The translations under genes and the position numbers were made by a program. A stretch of DNA of 64,000 bases from Paenibacillus aurantius (GTDB taxonomy: Bacteria; Bacillota; Bacilli; Paenibacillales; NBRC-103111), in the NCBI RefSeq assembly GCF_032268605.1, contig NZ_CP130318.1, positions 3,506,001 to 3,570,000 on the forward strand, in the 5' to 3' direction. Under the pieces are notes generated by a model. It was not told the DNA's origin, did no database searches, and worked only from the letters and a program-made list of their open reading frames with translations. Shown one piece after another: positions 35,109 to 44,037 of the stretch. The first letter of the stretch is position 1, and each line of letters starts with the position of its first letter.

Positions 35109-35169
35109 TCTATTCCCTCCTTCCTCCAAATGAGTGCTCTTCGTCTTGAACAATCGGTCCTACCGCCTC

Positions 35170-35484
35170 TTACTCTCTCTGGTAAGGCTTTAAGAAACGG
35201 TAGAGGTCATCCACGGAATGCATGGCGTACAGCTTATGGACCGGCTTTCCCTCCTTCAGCACCACCAGGCAAGGAATGGAGGTAATTTCCCATTGGGCCG
35301 CCCTCTCGGGAAGAAAATTGACGTTGGCTTTGGACAAGGGAAGGCGGTCAAGCATGACCTCGACAATACCGAGCATCCGTTCGGCCAGCTTACAGGTTCC
35401 GCACAAGGGGGTATAGAAGAACACAATCGCGTCCTCGCGCCGCCACAAGGCCTGCTCCAGCTCCTTCGGCGTCCATTCCTTCAT
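35170..35484 (-). CDS. Thioredoxin family protein (YusE-like)
   Basis: 104 residues with a thioredoxin fold: active site FFYTPLCGTCKLAER (CGTC near residues 28-31) and the cis-proline motif TSIPCLVVL near 70. No signal peptide, so a cytoplasmic disulfide reductase or redox partner. It follows the DUF6483 gene by 10 bp. Confidence 0.88.
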   Translation of the reverse strand: MKEWTPKELEQALWRREDAIVFFYTPLCGTCKLAERMLGIVEVMLDRLPLSKANVNFLPERAAQWEITSIPCLVVLKEGKPVHKLYAMHSVDDLYRFLKPYQRE

Positions 35485-35494
35485 AACGAAGTCC

Positions 35495-36163
35495 TCACAC
35501 CGATTCCACTCCCGCCGTCTTCTGCAGCCAGTCGGTCAGACCTTCCTCCACCTCTTCTCCCGGAAGACCTCCTGCCTCTCTCTCCTCCGGAGATTTCAAC
35601 AGCAGGTTCTCGTAGAAGCGGATGCCAATCTCACGCATTTGTTCCGGATTGAGCGGAAGCAGCTCATAGAGCAGGTTCTCGGCCTGGTCATACTGCCCTG
35701 CCTTCTCATAATAGACGAACAACCGCGCTTTCATCTGAGGAGGAAGCTCATACGTGCGCAGGCGGTCGATCAGAGCCTGAATATCCGCATGATAATCGAG
35801 AGCCGACGTTTCCACGTTGTTCTCGGAAGCGGCAAGCCCCAGCTGCAGCCCCTTCAAGTGCCGGAGGTAAGCTTGGTCCTGCTCGCCCAAGCTCTCATAC
35901 AAATCCCCCTCCTCCTTAAGCATAGCCGCGAGAATCAGCACCTTTTCGCTTTCGACCACACCGTCCTTCTGCAGAATGCCGATGATGTCCCGTTCGCTTA
36001 AGCTTGTCAGGAGTTTGGAATTCAACCGGAAATGACGGTTTAGCAGTTCCTCCAGAAGGTCGAAGGCCTGCTGCTGCTTTTGTTCCTTGCGAAGACCGGA
36101 AATGGTCGCTATGGCGGTCGTGATTTGTTCGATCATGCGTAAAATATAGTCTCGTTGGTACAT
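35495..36163 (-). CDS. DUF6483-type helical protein
   Basis: 222 residues, almost all alpha-helical: MYQRDYILRMIEQITTAIA at the N terminus and TPR-like helices in the second half (LFVYYEKAGQYDQAENLLYE). This fits the DUF6483 family of Bacillales. No function is known. The start at 36163 has GGAAGGAGAG upstream. It is followed by the thioredoxin gene. Confidence 0.7.
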   Translation of the reverse strand: MYQRDYILRMIEQITTAIATISGLRKEQKQQQAFDLLEELLNRHFRLNSKLLTSLSERDIIGILQKDGVVESEKVLILAAMLKEEGDLYESLGEQDQAYLRHLKGLQLGLAASENNVETSALDYHADIQALIDRLRTYELPPQMKARLFVYYEKAGQYDQAENLLYELLPLNPEQMREIGIRFYENLLLKSPEEREAGGLPGEEVEEGLTDWLQKTAGVESV

Positions 36164-36241
36164 ATCACGCTCTCCTTCCTGCTGGTATCCTTGGCTTAGT
36201 AAGGGTATACGGACGAAGGGGCATCCCGTTTCCACAGCCTG

Positions 36242-36760
36242 TTAACCGGTGAGCTCCGCCAAACGGCGAAGGGTGACCGCCATGTGCTCAAGCAGGCTTT
36301 GTAAGTCCCCGATAACCTCTTCCCCGAATTTGCGCCCGAAGTCAACCGACGCCTCTACCCGGTACCCCTTATCCTGATGATCGAAGTCGAAGGTCACCTG
36401 CTGCCGGATCCGGCATTCCGTTCCCCAAATTTCCCTCATGGCACTCTGGATGGCGAGACACTGACTTTCCACCTCATTCACGGTAAGTTGAAAAAAAAGC
36501 TCAAGCCGGCAGCCGGGAACGGCCTCCCGCTTCTCGAGAATCTCGGCGGACAAATCGTAGGTGTCCGCCTCCAGCCGAAATTCGGCCGACGCTTCCGGCT
36601 TGTCCGGAAGCCGGAAACGGATGGCAAAGGCACGGGACATGGAAGCAAGCTCCACCCGGTCGCTGCGGCCTAAAATAAGGAGCTCGCCCTTCAAATCCAG
36701 GTCGTAGACCGCTCCCTCCGCTACCACCTTAAGGTTTTCATAAATGGTGGGATCGAACAT
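36242..36760 (-). CDS. Conserved hypothetical protein
   Basis: 172 residues, mixed alpha-beta: MFDPTIYENLKVVAEGAVYD, a beta-rich middle with LILGRSDRVELAS, an acid-rich DLSAEILEKREAVPGC segment and a C-terminal LLEHMAVTLRRLAELT helix. The sequence looks like a soluble Bacillales protein, but I do not recognise the family. GGAAGGATGG precedes the ATG. Confidence 0.6.
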   Translation of the reverse strand: MFDPTIYENLKVVAEGAVYDLDLKGELLILGRSDRVELASMSRAFAIRFRLPDKPEASAEFRLEADTYDLSAEILEKREAVPGCRLELFFQLTVNEVESQCLAIQSAMREIWGTECRIRQQVTFDFDHQDKGYRVEASVDFGRKFGEEVIGDLQSLLEHMAVTLRRLAELTG

Positions 36761-36942
36761 GCTTCCATCCTTCCCTTATATGGCAATAGGATCAAATCAC
36801 CTATATTTTCTCGCATCCCCACGCCGATAGCAAGCCTTCTCTTGGGTCCCCCCGTTATAATTGTTTTTTCCGCATTCCCAGCTTGCCTGTCCCTCCCGCT
36901 GCCGTTAAAATAAGAGGTATACCAATCAAGGCAGGTGTCGAC

Positions 36943-37146
36943 ATGACGGAATCAAAGACCCCCGATAACATGGAGGGTGAGCCCAAAAAGATCAGCCTGG
37001 CGGAAGCCGTGCGCAACAAGCTCGCCCAGAAGAAGCAAGCGCAGCAGAACGACAGCAGCAACCCGCAGCGTGCCGGTAATATGAAGGCCAAAAGCCAAAT
37101 GACCAAGAAGGTCAACAACCAGCGCCGCCGGACAGGCGGCAGCTAG
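36943..37146 (+). CDS. Small basic, probably disordered hypothetical protein
   Basis: 67 residues: an acidic start (MTESKTPDN), a short helix KKISLAEAVRNKLAQKKQAQ, then a basic tail rich in Asn, Gln, Lys and Arg (KKVNNQRRRTGGS). AAGGCAGGTG precedes the ATG and a clean terminator follows at 37234, so expression is likely. The tail suggests nucleic-acid or ribosome binding, which is inference. Confidence 0.6.
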   Translation: MTESKTPDNMEGEPKKISLAEAVRNKLAQKKQAQQNDSSNPQRAGNMKAKSQMTKKVNNQRRRTGGS

Positions 37147-37233
37147 AGCAGGCCGGTTCGTCCGCGTGAAAGCTGACTTACGGGAGTTTGCTCCTTAAGG
37201 ATAAGCAAGACCGTATGGCCAGGCTCGGGATCG

Positions 37234-37259
37234 AAAAAGACGGGTAACCGTCTTTTTTT
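37234..37259 (+). terminator. Rho-independent terminator
   Basis: AAAAAGACGG (37234-37243) and CCGTCTTTTTTT (37248-37259) around a GTAA loop, ending the small basic protein gene. Confidence 0.88.
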
Positions 37260-37304
37260 GTTACCGGTGGTTAGGCCGCAGCGAAGTCTTTTCGAACGCA
37301 AAAG

Positions 37305-37338
37305 AAAAGAGCCGCGGCGCCTTTCTCCGCAGCTCTTT
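37305..37338 (-). terminator. Rho-independent terminator after the YkpA-like gene
   Basis: The arm AAAGAGC-CGCGG pairs with CCGCAGCTCTTT (37327-37338); on the minus strand TTTTCTTTT follows. Confidence 0.8.
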
Positions 37339-37376
37339 CCCCTTCCCTTTATGGGTTTTCTTCCTATTCCCTTTAC

Positions 37377-38993
37377 TTATGCATACATCTCCTGGCGAAG
37401 CTTCTGCACGTCCGGGTTCTCCAGGTACTCATCGAACGTCATCATGCGGTCGATCAAGCCCTTCGGCGTAATCTCGATGATCCGGTTCGCGATCGTCTGA
37501 ATGAACTGATGGTCATGAGAAACGAACAGGACGGTTCCGTCGAAATCCACGAGCCCGTTGTTCAAAGCCGTGATGGACTCCAGGTCCAAATGGTTCGTCG
37601 GCTCATCAAGAATAAGGACATTCGCCCCCACCATCATCATTCTCGAAAGCATACAACGGACCTTTTCTCCACCGGACAGGACGCTCGCCTGCTTCAAGGC
37701 CTCTTCTCCGGAGAACAGCATCCGGCCGAGGAAGCCGCGGAGGAAGGATTCGTCCTGCTCCTTGGAATATTGGCGCAGCCAGTCGATCAGGTTCAGCTCC
37801 ACCCCGTCGAAATACTTGGAGTTGTCGATCGGGAAGTAAGCCTGGGACGTGGTAACCCCCCAAGTGAAGCTCCCGGAGTCTGCCTCCTGCTCCTTCATCA
37901 GGATCTCGAACAGCGTCGACTTGGCATGGCCGTTCGGCCCGACGAAGGCAATCTTGTCCCCTTTGTTAATCGTGAAGCTGACGTTGTTCAGCAACGGCTC
38001 GCCGTCTACGGTCTTGGACAGGTTCTCCACAGTTAGAAGCTGCTTGCCCGCCTCGCGGTCGGCTTTAAAGTTGATATAAGGATATTTTCTCGAGGAAGGC
38101 TTGATGTCTTCCAGCGTAAGCTTCTCCAGCGTTTTCTTACGCGAGGTCGCCTGCTTGGATTTCGAGGCGTTCGCGCTGAACCGGCGGATGAACTCCTCCA
38201 GCTCTTTGCGCTTCTCTTCGATTTTCTTGTTCTTGTCGGTCAACAGCTTCGTGGCCAGCTGGCTGGACTCATACCAGAAGTCATAGTTACCGACGTACAG
38301 CTGGATTTTGCCGAAATCGATGTCTGCGATGTGCGTACAAACTTGGTTCAGGAAGTGACGGTCGTGGCTCACCACAATGACGGTGCCGTCAAATTTGGCC
38401 AGGAAGTTCTCCAGCCAGTTGATGGATTCCAGGTTCAAATGGTTCGTAGGCTCATCGAGGAGCAGAATGTTCGGGTTGCCGAACAGAGCCTGCGCCAGCA
38501 GGACGCGGACCTTCTCGTTCCCGCCCAGTTCCTTCATCTTCAGCTCGTGCATCGCCTTCGGAATGCCGAGACCGATCAAGAGCTCCGCCGCATCCGATTC
38601 CGCTTCCCAGCCGTTCAATTCCGCGAAGTCGCCCTCTAGCTCAGCCGCTCTCATTCCGTCCTCATCCGTAAAGTCGGATTTGGAGTAGATCGCATCCTTC
38701 TCTTCCATAATCGAATAGAGCTTGGCGTGCCCCATGATGACCGTCTTCAACACTTCGTATTCGTCATATTCAAAATGGTTCTGCTTCAGAACCGCCATTC
38801 GCTCGCCCGGTGTAATGTGAACCTCGCCCCGGGTGGATTCGATCTCCCCGGAGAGAATTTTCAGAAACGTGGATTTCCCCGCTCCGTTCGCCCCGATCAA
38901 GCCATAGCAGTTGCCGGGGGTGAATTTAATATTAACGTCCTCAAAAAGAGCACGGCTTCCGTAACGAAGCGTGATATTGCTCGTACTGATCAT
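37377..38993 (-). CDS. ABC-F ATPase, YkpA/YbiT-like
   Basis: 538 residues, two ATPase domains with no membrane part. Domain 1: GLIGANGAGKSTF and LLLDEPTNHLN; its signature is LGGNEKVRV rather than LSGGE, as I recall for YkpA relatives. Domain 2: VGPNGHAKSTLF (unusual Walker A), LSGGEKVRCML and LILDEPTNHLD. The linker between them (about 240-320) is charged and helical. ABC-F proteins bind the ribosomal E site and adjust translation. The opening GSRALFEDVNIKFTPGNCYG is like Bacillus YkpA. A TATAAT-like -10 lies upstream near 39038. Confidence 0.88.
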   Translation of the reverse strand: MISTSNITLRYGSRALFEDVNIKFTPGNCYGLIGANGAGKSTFLKILSGEIESTRGEVHITPGERMAVLKQNHFEYDEYEVLKTVIMGHAKLYSIMEEKDAIYSKSDFTDEDGMRAAELEGDFAELNGWEAESDAAELLIGLGIPKAMHELKMKELGGNEKVRVLLAQALFGNPNILLLDEPTNHLNLESINWLENFLAKFDGTVIVVSHDRHFLNQVCTHIADIDFGKIQLYVGNYDFWYESSQLATKLLTDKNKKIEEKRKELEEFIRRFSANASKSKQATSRKKTLEKLTLEDIKPSSRKYPYINFKADREAGKQLLTVENLSKTVDGEPLLNNVSFTINKGDKIAFVGPNGHAKSTLFEILMKEQEADSGSFTWGVTTSQAYFPIDNSKYFDGVELNLIDWLRQYSKEQDESFLRGFLGRMLFSGEEALKQASVLSGGEKVRCMLSRMMMVGANVLILDEPTNHLDLESITALNNGLVDFDGTVLFVSHDHQFIQTIANRIIEITPKGLIDRMMTFDEYLENPDVQKLRQEMYA

Positions 38994-39043
38994 TGTCTAA
39001 CCGCCTTTATCTCCATTATGGTTACCCATTATAACACAGCGAG

Positions 39044-41005
39044 TTACTTGTGGGAATTTCCTTCTATCTCCTCCACCAGCTCCGAAAGCTCCGTCCATCT
39101 TTCCATGGCCGCATCCAGCTCTTCGCTCGCCTTCTGTTCTTTCTCGTAAAGCTCCCGGACCTTGTCGTAATCGGCTGCGCTCGCTTCAATCTCTTCTTTC
39201 AGTGCGGCGATCCGCTCCTCCAGCCCGGCGATAACGGATTCGATCTCGTTCCATTCCTTCTGTTCCTTAAAAGACAGCTTGCGCGGCCGGTTCTGGCCCC
39301 GCCCCCCGCCTGCCGAGGGTTCATCGACAGGCACGTCTGCCTTCGCATTGGGCGTTCGCCCCTTGGAACGGTCCGTTTCCGGCGCCGCCTTGCTCTGTTC
39401 CTGCTGGCTCTCCATCGCCTTGTGCTCCAGGTATTCGGAGTAGTTGCCATAGAACGCCACCAGTCCCTCCTCCTCGAAGGCAAACAGATGGTCCACCGTC
39501 CGGTCCAAAAAATACCGGTCGTGCGAGACCGTAATAACCGCGCCCGGAAAATGATCCAGATAATCCTCCAGAATGGTCAGCGTCTGGATATCCAGATCAT
39601 TGGTCGGCTCATCGAGAAGCAGCACGTTCGGTTCGCCCATGAGCGTTCGAAGCAGGTACAGGCGGCGTCTCTCGCCCCCGGAGAGCTTGGCGATCGGCGT
39701 CCACTGCAGCGATCCGTTGAACAGGAACCTCTCCAGCATTTGCGAAGCGGTGATCGTTTCCCCGTCCGCCGTCCGAATGACCTCGGCGGCTTCCTTGATG
39801 TATTCGATGACGCGCAGCTTCTCGTCCATCTCTTCGTTATCCTGCGTGTAGTAGGCAAGCTTAACCGTCTGGCCGGTTTCGATCGTCCCCTCGTCGGGCT
39901 GCAGCTTTCCAGCCAGGAGGTTGAGTAGCGTCGACTTGCCCGCGCCGTTCGGTCCGATGATTCCGACACGGTCCCTCGGGAGGACGATGTAGCTGAAATC
40001 CCGGAGCAGCTGCCGGCCGCCGACCGTCTTGCCGACATCCTTCATTTCGATGACCTTTCGGCCGAGCCGGCTCGCGCCCACGGCCATATCGACCGTTTCC
40101 GCAGGGCCGTCCACCTCCCGGTCGCGCAGCTCCTCCACTCGCTGAATCCGGGCCTTCTGCTTCGTGGTACGGGCCTTGGCCCCGCGCCGCAGCCAGGCGA
40201 GCTCGCGGCGGAGGAGATTCTGGCGTTTGTCCTCGGACGCCGCCTCCTTCTCCTCGCGCTCGGCTTTCTTCTCAAGAAATACGCCGTAGTTCCCTTCATA
40301 GCTGTACAGCCGGCCGCGGCTGATTTCGAGGATCCGGTTCGTCACCCGGTCCAGGAAATACCGGTCGTGCGTAACGAGAAGCAGGGCCCCGCGATATTTC
40401 GCCAGCTGCTCCTCGAGCCACATAGCCGTAGAGTTGTCGATATGGTTGGTGGGCTCGTCGAGGATCAGCAGATCCGCCGGCTGGATGAGAGCCGAGGCGA
40501 GCGCAACACGCTTGCGCTGCCCGCCGGACAGCTGGGCCACCGGCTTATGAAACTCGGTTATCCCGAGCTTCGTCAGAATCGTCTTGGCCTGCGTACTCGC
40601 TTCCCAGGCATTCAGAGCATCCATCGGCTGCTGGGCGCGGAACAGCGCCTCTTGATGGCGCTCGTTCCCCGGCTCCGCCTCTAGCCGGACAAGCGCTTCT
40701 TCATAAGAACGAAGCGCCGTCATGAGAGGGGAGCTGCCTCGGAAAACATGCTCGAGCACCGTGGTCCCTTCTTCGAATTCCGGACTTTGGGCCAAATACT
40801 CCACACGAAAATCATTGGCATGGACGAGCTTTCCGGAATCCGGTGAATCGAGCCCCGCGATAATTCGGAGCAGAGAGGATTTGCCGGTCCCGTTCACACC
40901 GATAAGGCCGATCCGCTGACGGTCGGAAACCGTAAACGAGATGCTGTCGAAGAGAACTTTTTCCCCATAGGTTTTCGTTACCTGTTCCACTGATAAAATA
41001 TTCAT
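39044..41005 (-). CDS. ABC-F ATPase, Uup/YfmR-like
   Basis: 653 residues: two ATPase domains (GLIGVNGTGKSSLL, LSGGQRKRVAL, LILDEPTNHID; then GIIGPNGAGKSTLL, LSGGERRRLYL, LLLDEPTNDLD) and a C-terminal coiled coil from about residue 560 (IESVIAGLEERIAALKEEIE) typical of Uup/YfmR, which binds nucleic acid. YfmR relatives act with EF-P to relieve stalled ribosomes. It lies 51 bp upstream of the YkpA-like gene. Confidence 0.9.
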   Translation of the reverse strand: MNILSVEQVTKTYGEKVLFDSISFTVSDRQRIGLIGVNGTGKSSLLRIIAGLDSPDSGKLVHANDFRVEYLAQSPEFEEGTTVLEHVFRGSSPLMTALRSYEEALVRLEAEPGNERHQEALFRAQQPMDALNAWEASTQAKTILTKLGITEFHKPVAQLSGGQRKRVALASALIQPADLLILDEPTNHIDNSTAMWLEEQLAKYRGALLLVTHDRYFLDRVTNRILEISRGRLYSYEGNYGVFLEKKAEREEKEAASEDKRQNLLRRELAWLRRGAKARTTKQKARIQRVEELRDREVDGPAETVDMAVGASRLGRKVIEMKDVGKTVGGRQLLRDFSYIVLPRDRVGIIGPNGAGKSTLLNLLAGKLQPDEGTIETGQTVKLAYYTQDNEEMDEKLRVIEYIKEAAEVIRTADGETITASQMLERFLFNGSLQWTPIAKLSGGERRRLYLLRTLMGEPNVLLLDEPTNDLDIQTLTILEDYLDHFPGAVITVSHDRYFLDRTVDHLFAFEEEGLVAFYGNYSEYLEHKAMESQQEQSKAAPETDRSKGRTPNAKADVPVDEPSAGGGRGQNRPRKLSFKEQKEWNEIESVIAGLEERIAALKEEIEASAADYDKVRELYEKEQKASEELDAAMERWTELSELVEEIEGNSHK

Positions 41006-41042
41006 TCTTCCGTCCCCCGGATGGTCATTCCATTATGGTCAA

Positions 41043-42080
41043 TCAAGCTTCGAGCACATAGGCCGCAAGCAGAGCAATCGTGTTCCACAGCGCTTCCCGA
41101 TGGGTACGCTCCATTCCATGGGAGGCATGCACCCCGGGACCGATCAGAGCCGCTTTCACATTCTGGCCGCCTCTAAGGGCAGCCGAGGCGTCGGAGCTGT
41201 ATTGGGGATAGATATCCACCGCGTAAGCCAGCCCCTCTCGATCCGCTAAACGGATCAGCTTTGAGACCATCTCATAGTCATAGGGACCCGAGGAGTCCTT
41301 GGCGCAGATCGATACCTGCTTCTCCGTACACGTCAAGTCATCCCCCATCGCGCCCATGTCGACGGCGAGGAGCTCGTTTACCTCGGAGGGAAGCCAGCCC
41401 GCCCCGTGTCCGACCTCTTCATAGTTGGTGATGAATACCTTCAGCGTCTTGGCCGGTTTCTTCTTCATCCGGATCAGCGCTTCAAGAAGCCCGAACACCG
41501 AAGCGACCCCCGCTTTGTCATCGAGGTGGCGGGACCGGATCCAGCCGTTCTCAAGAAGCTGGGCCCGCGGGTCGAAGGACACGAAGTCGCCCACCCGAAT
41601 CCCCATGGCTTCCGCTTCCTTGCGGGAAGTCACATCGGCTTCTATGCGAACTTCCATGTTGGCCTCTTCCCTCTTCTGGTCCCGGACATCGGGAAAGACG
41701 TGGACCGAAGGGTGGGTGGTTAGGACAGTCCCGGCATAAGATTCGCCGCTTCTCGTGTGAATGGTGACATATTCGTTCTCGATGGAGCTCATGGCATACC
41801 CCCCGAGTGGGGTGAGACGAAGCCTGCCGTTCTCCTTGACAGAGCGGACCATGGCCCCGAGTGTGTCCACATGCGCGGTAAGACCGAGCGTTTCCTGGCT
41901 TTCCCCGGGAAGGGTGAGGATGGCCATCCCTTTAGGGGTTCTTTCGCAGGATAGACCCAATCGTTCCGCCTCTTCCTCGATCCGTTTCATGATGGCCCCT
42001 GTATATCCCGTTGGGCTGGGGATGTTCAAGAGGTCCTCCAATAAACCGAGAACATAAGATGGATCGGCAAAAGCTTTCAT
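41043..42080 (-). CDS. M42 family metallopeptidase (glutamyl aminopeptidase-like)
   Basis: 345 residues. Zinc ligands are visible as GLTAHVDTLG, RHLDDKAGVAS, the catalytic TNYEEVGHG, and the late GVHASHGMERTH. This tetrahedral aminopeptidase group trims small peptides in the cytoplasm. The start at 42080 (MKAFADPS) has GGGAG 8 bases upstream; the much longer frame runs into the divergent ASCH gene and is not coding. The gene is divergent from ASCH. Confidence 0.9.
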   Translation of the reverse strand: MKAFADPSYVLGLLEDLLNIPSPTGYTGAIMKRIEEEAERLGLSCERTPKGMAILTLPGESQETLGLTAHVDTLGAMVRSVKENGRLRLTPLGGYAMSSIENEYVTIHTRSGESYAGTVLTTHPSVHVFPDVRDQKREEANMEVRIEADVTSRKEAEAMGIRVGDFVSFDPRAQLLENGWIRSRHLDDKAGVASVFGLLEALIRMKKKPAKTLKVFITNYEEVGHGAGWLPSEVNELLAVDMGAMGDDLTCTEKQVSICAKDSSGPYDYEMVSKLIRLADREGLAYAVDIYPQYSSDASAALRGGQNVKAALIGPGVHASHGMERTHREALWNTIALLAAYVLEA

Positions 42081-42174
42081 TGTTCGACTCCCTTTTCCTT
42101 CATTATTTTGCGATTGCGGGCAAAACTTGGTACAATACCAATCGTAATCATTTAACTGAAGGAGGAACTCCGTC

Positions 42175-42504
42175 ATGTCCGAAGCATTGCCCCCTAAAAC
42201 ATGCAGCGTAGATCGTCTGGTTACGGTACAAGAGGATGTGGCCCGCGTCCTGGATGGAACCAAAACCGCCACCCGCCGAAACGGCCGTTATGCCGATCCC
42301 GGTGAAATTATGGAGCTCGAGGGACGCCGGTTCGAAGTTCACAAGGTTTACTCCCAGGCGCTTGGCGAGATCACGGATGAAGACGCCAAAGCCGAAGGCT
42401 TCGACGATTTCAACAGCTACAAGGAATATATTCTATCCATGCACAAAGGAATGCCGTGGATTCCCCATGCACGCGTGTGGGTTCATGAATTTCGCCCTGT
42501 GTAA
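42175..42504 (+). CDS. ASCH-domain protein
   Basis: 109 residues. DGTKTATRR near residue 28 is the classic ASCH KxxTxR-like motif and the later VYSQALGEITDEDAKAEGFDDF continues the domain. ASCH proteins have a PUA-like fold and are thought to bind RNA; some are amidohydrolases on acetylcytidine. AAGGAGG precedes the ATG and a terminator follows. Confidence 0.82.
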   Translation: MSEALPPKTCSVDRLVTVQEDVARVLDGTKTATRRNGRYADPGEIMELEGRRFEVHKVYSQALGEITDEDAKAEGFDDFNSYKEYILSMHKGMPWIPHARVWVHEFRPV

Positions 42505-42529
42505 AGCCTATTAAGAATTGCACACAACA

Positions 42530-42569
42530 AAAACAGTGTAGTTCTCCTTAATGGATACTACACTGTTTT
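42530..42569 (+). terminator. Rho-independent terminator after ASCH gene
   Basis: AAACAGTGTAGT (ending 42542) pairs with ACTACACTGTTTT (42557-42569); TTTT and a later T7 follow. Confidence 0.82.
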
Positions 42570-42604
42570 CCTGTTTTTTTCAAACACGCCGGGAGGTTGT
42601 CCCT

Positions 42605-43036
42605 TTGTATCGATTGCTTGTATTTCTTCACGTGGTCAGCGTGTTGGTTTCCGTTGGTCCGTTCTTCATTCTGATCCCGCTCATCCGCAAGCTTCGGCAG
42701 GCCGACGAGAAAGAATTGAATTATTATCTTCCTACCTTCGCCGGTTCGGTACGCCTTTCCAAGCATGCCGGCCATGTTCTGGTTGTCTCCGGCATTCTGC
42801 TCATGTGGTTGGGAGAATGGAGCTGGGGAACTTCCTGGGTCGTTCTCACCATTGTGGTTATGGTAAGTTCTCTTTATTTTATTGCGCGGGCGTTCTCTCC
42901 GACCCTTCGCAAGCTTCAGCAGCCCCATGAGAACCGGGACGCGCTCGTCAACAAACTCCGCTTCAGTCTTGCGCTCTACATTGTGCTTATGCTGGTCATG
43001 CTTTGGTTTATGGTGGTCAAGCCCCAGCTTTGGTAA
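42605..43036 (+). CDS. Four-helix membrane protein, DUF2269-like
   Basis: 143 residues with four hydrophobic helices: RLLVFLHVVSVLVSVGPFF, HVLVVSGILLMWLG, WVVLTIVVMVSSLYFI and ALYIVLMLVMLWFMVV. A His in the first helix (FLHVVS) and one in SKHAGHVL resemble DUF2269-type integral membrane proteins that may bind haem. The start is TTG at 42605, 8 bases after GGGAGG; the ATG at 42551 lies within the preceding terminator and has no ribosome site. Confidence 0.7.
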   Translation: MYRLLVFLHVVSVLVSVGPFFILIPLIRKLRQADEKELNYYLPTFAGSVRLSKHAGHVLVVSGILLMWLGEWSWGTSWVVLTIVVMVSSLYFIARAFSPTLRKLQQPHENRDALVNKLRFSLALYIVLMLVMLWFMVVKPQLW

Positions 43037-43184
43037 CAGTCTACGCCGAACGCTCAGCTCGTTGAACTGGATTTCAAAGCTATCGTTTCGCCGCTAGCGG
43101 GTAAGAAGGTGGGTCAAAGTCCCGTTCTCAGACAATTCGGTCTATTTCAAGCAGACGGGAACCTCTCCTGCTGACTTAATGCCT

Positions 43185-43457
43185 TTAAGCCATGCTGAGA
43201 GGACCGCCGCTGCCCAAGCTGAGCGACTTCATGAAATTGATGCCGTAATGCGTAATCTTCGCAAAAAACATTCCATCCTCCGCCTTGAAGCGGATCATTC
43301 CTTTATCCGCCAAATACTCCAGAGCAAAGAACTTCTCCGGATTGCGGTCTTCCAGGTTGCCGGGAATCAGGGCTTTTTTGCCTCTCTCCGACAGATGAAA
43401 TTGATAAAGCTCCTGAAGCATATCCAGTCTGAGTTTTCTCCTCTTATCCGAAGCCAT
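43185..43457 (-). CDS. Small hypothetical protein, possible winged helix
   Basis: 90 residues, lysine and arginine-rich start (MASDKRRKLRLDMLQELYQF), then EKFFALEYLADKGMIRFKAEDGMFFAKITHYGINFM, a helix-turn-helix-wing order that resembles YjcQ-type winged helices. I do not know the family. A function in DNA binding is only suggested by the pattern. The 149 bases between this gene and 43036 show nothing. Confidence 0.6.
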   Translation of the reverse strand: MASDKRRKLRLDMLQELYQFHLSERGKKALIPGNLEDRNPEKFFALEYLADKGMIRFKAEDGMFFAKITHYGINFMKSLSLGSGGPLSMA

Positions 43458-43575
43458 AACAAATCCACTCCTTGCATGTTCTATAAGTTATGGAAAAAAA
43501 GTAAGTAAGAATTTTATGCCTATATAATACCTCAACCTTGCCCATTCGTCAAATGTTTGTATAATTCCAATTCCT

Positions 43576-43628
43576 GAAAAAAAGAACACGCCCTGTTCGC
43601 CGGTTATCCCGCGTAACAAGTGCGTGTT
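43576..43628 (-). terminator. Rho-independent terminator after Dabb gene
   Basis: AACACGC and GCGTGTT (43585-43591 and 43622-43628 region) close a hairpin with an inner GTTA/TAAC pair; on the minus strand CTTTTTTT follows. Confidence 0.7.
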
Positions 43629-43645
43629 ATGGATCGATTCTTTCA

Positions 43646-43942
43646 CTAGCCAGCCGACTCGAAATCGACGCAAACCGAAGGCTCCCTCAGCGCTTCCTTC
43701 ATATGCTCCACTACCTTCTGATGCACCGGATGAACCTGATACGCGTCCAGATCCTCTAACGAATGAAACTTCGTAATCAAAGCGAGGTCGTATGATCTCG
43801 CTTGATGCAGAAGATCCTCTCCGACCTCCAGATGCTGGAGCTGCTCGATCTGACCCTGCATGTTTAGCAGAACCTGGCGGGTGGTTTCAATCCCGGACGG
43901 GGACGTGTCTTTCAAACGAAAGAAAACAATATGAGTAATCAT
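43646..43942 (-). CDS. Dabb (stress-responsive A/B barrel) family protein
   Basis: 98 residues: MITHIVFFRLKDTSPSG at the start and SYDLALITKFHSLEDLDAYQ with HPVHQKVVEHMKE match the dimeric alpha-beta barrel (Dabb) domain. Functions are varied and mostly unknown; some are monooxygenase-like or stress-induced. The start at 43942 has AAAGGAG upstream, better than the earlier in-frame codon. Confidence 0.85.
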   Translation of the reverse strand: MITHIVFFRLKDTSPSGIETTRQVLLNMQGQIEQLQHLEVGEDLLHQARSYDLALITKFHSLEDLDAYQVHPVHQKVVEHMKEALREPSVCVDFESAG

Positions 43943-43990
43943 CGGTCGGTCTCCTTTGGCTTCCTGAATGCTCCCCATGGGAGAGAAAAG

Positions 43991-44030
43991 AACCGGTTAG
44001 CCGGGAAACGTACCCGCGAAGGCTAACCGG
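43991..44030 (-). terminator. Rho-independent terminator after third ABC-F gene
   Basis: CCGGTTAGCC (43993-44002) and GGCTAACCGG (44021-44030) form a perfect 10-bp stem; on the minus strand TTCTTTTCTCT follows. Confidence 0.8.
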
Positions 44031-44037
44031 AAGACGA

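Noticed and set aside
37377-38993. The unusual LGGNEK signature in ABC-F domain 1 as a sign of a broken gene
   Set aside because: Close relatives of YkpA carry similar LGG-EK sequences as far as I recall, and both domains are otherwise complete.
42080-42272. Extension of the M42 peptidase into the divergent ASCH gene
   Set aside because: The extra residues are antisense to the ASCH coding sequence, and a good ribosome site precedes the ATG at 42080.
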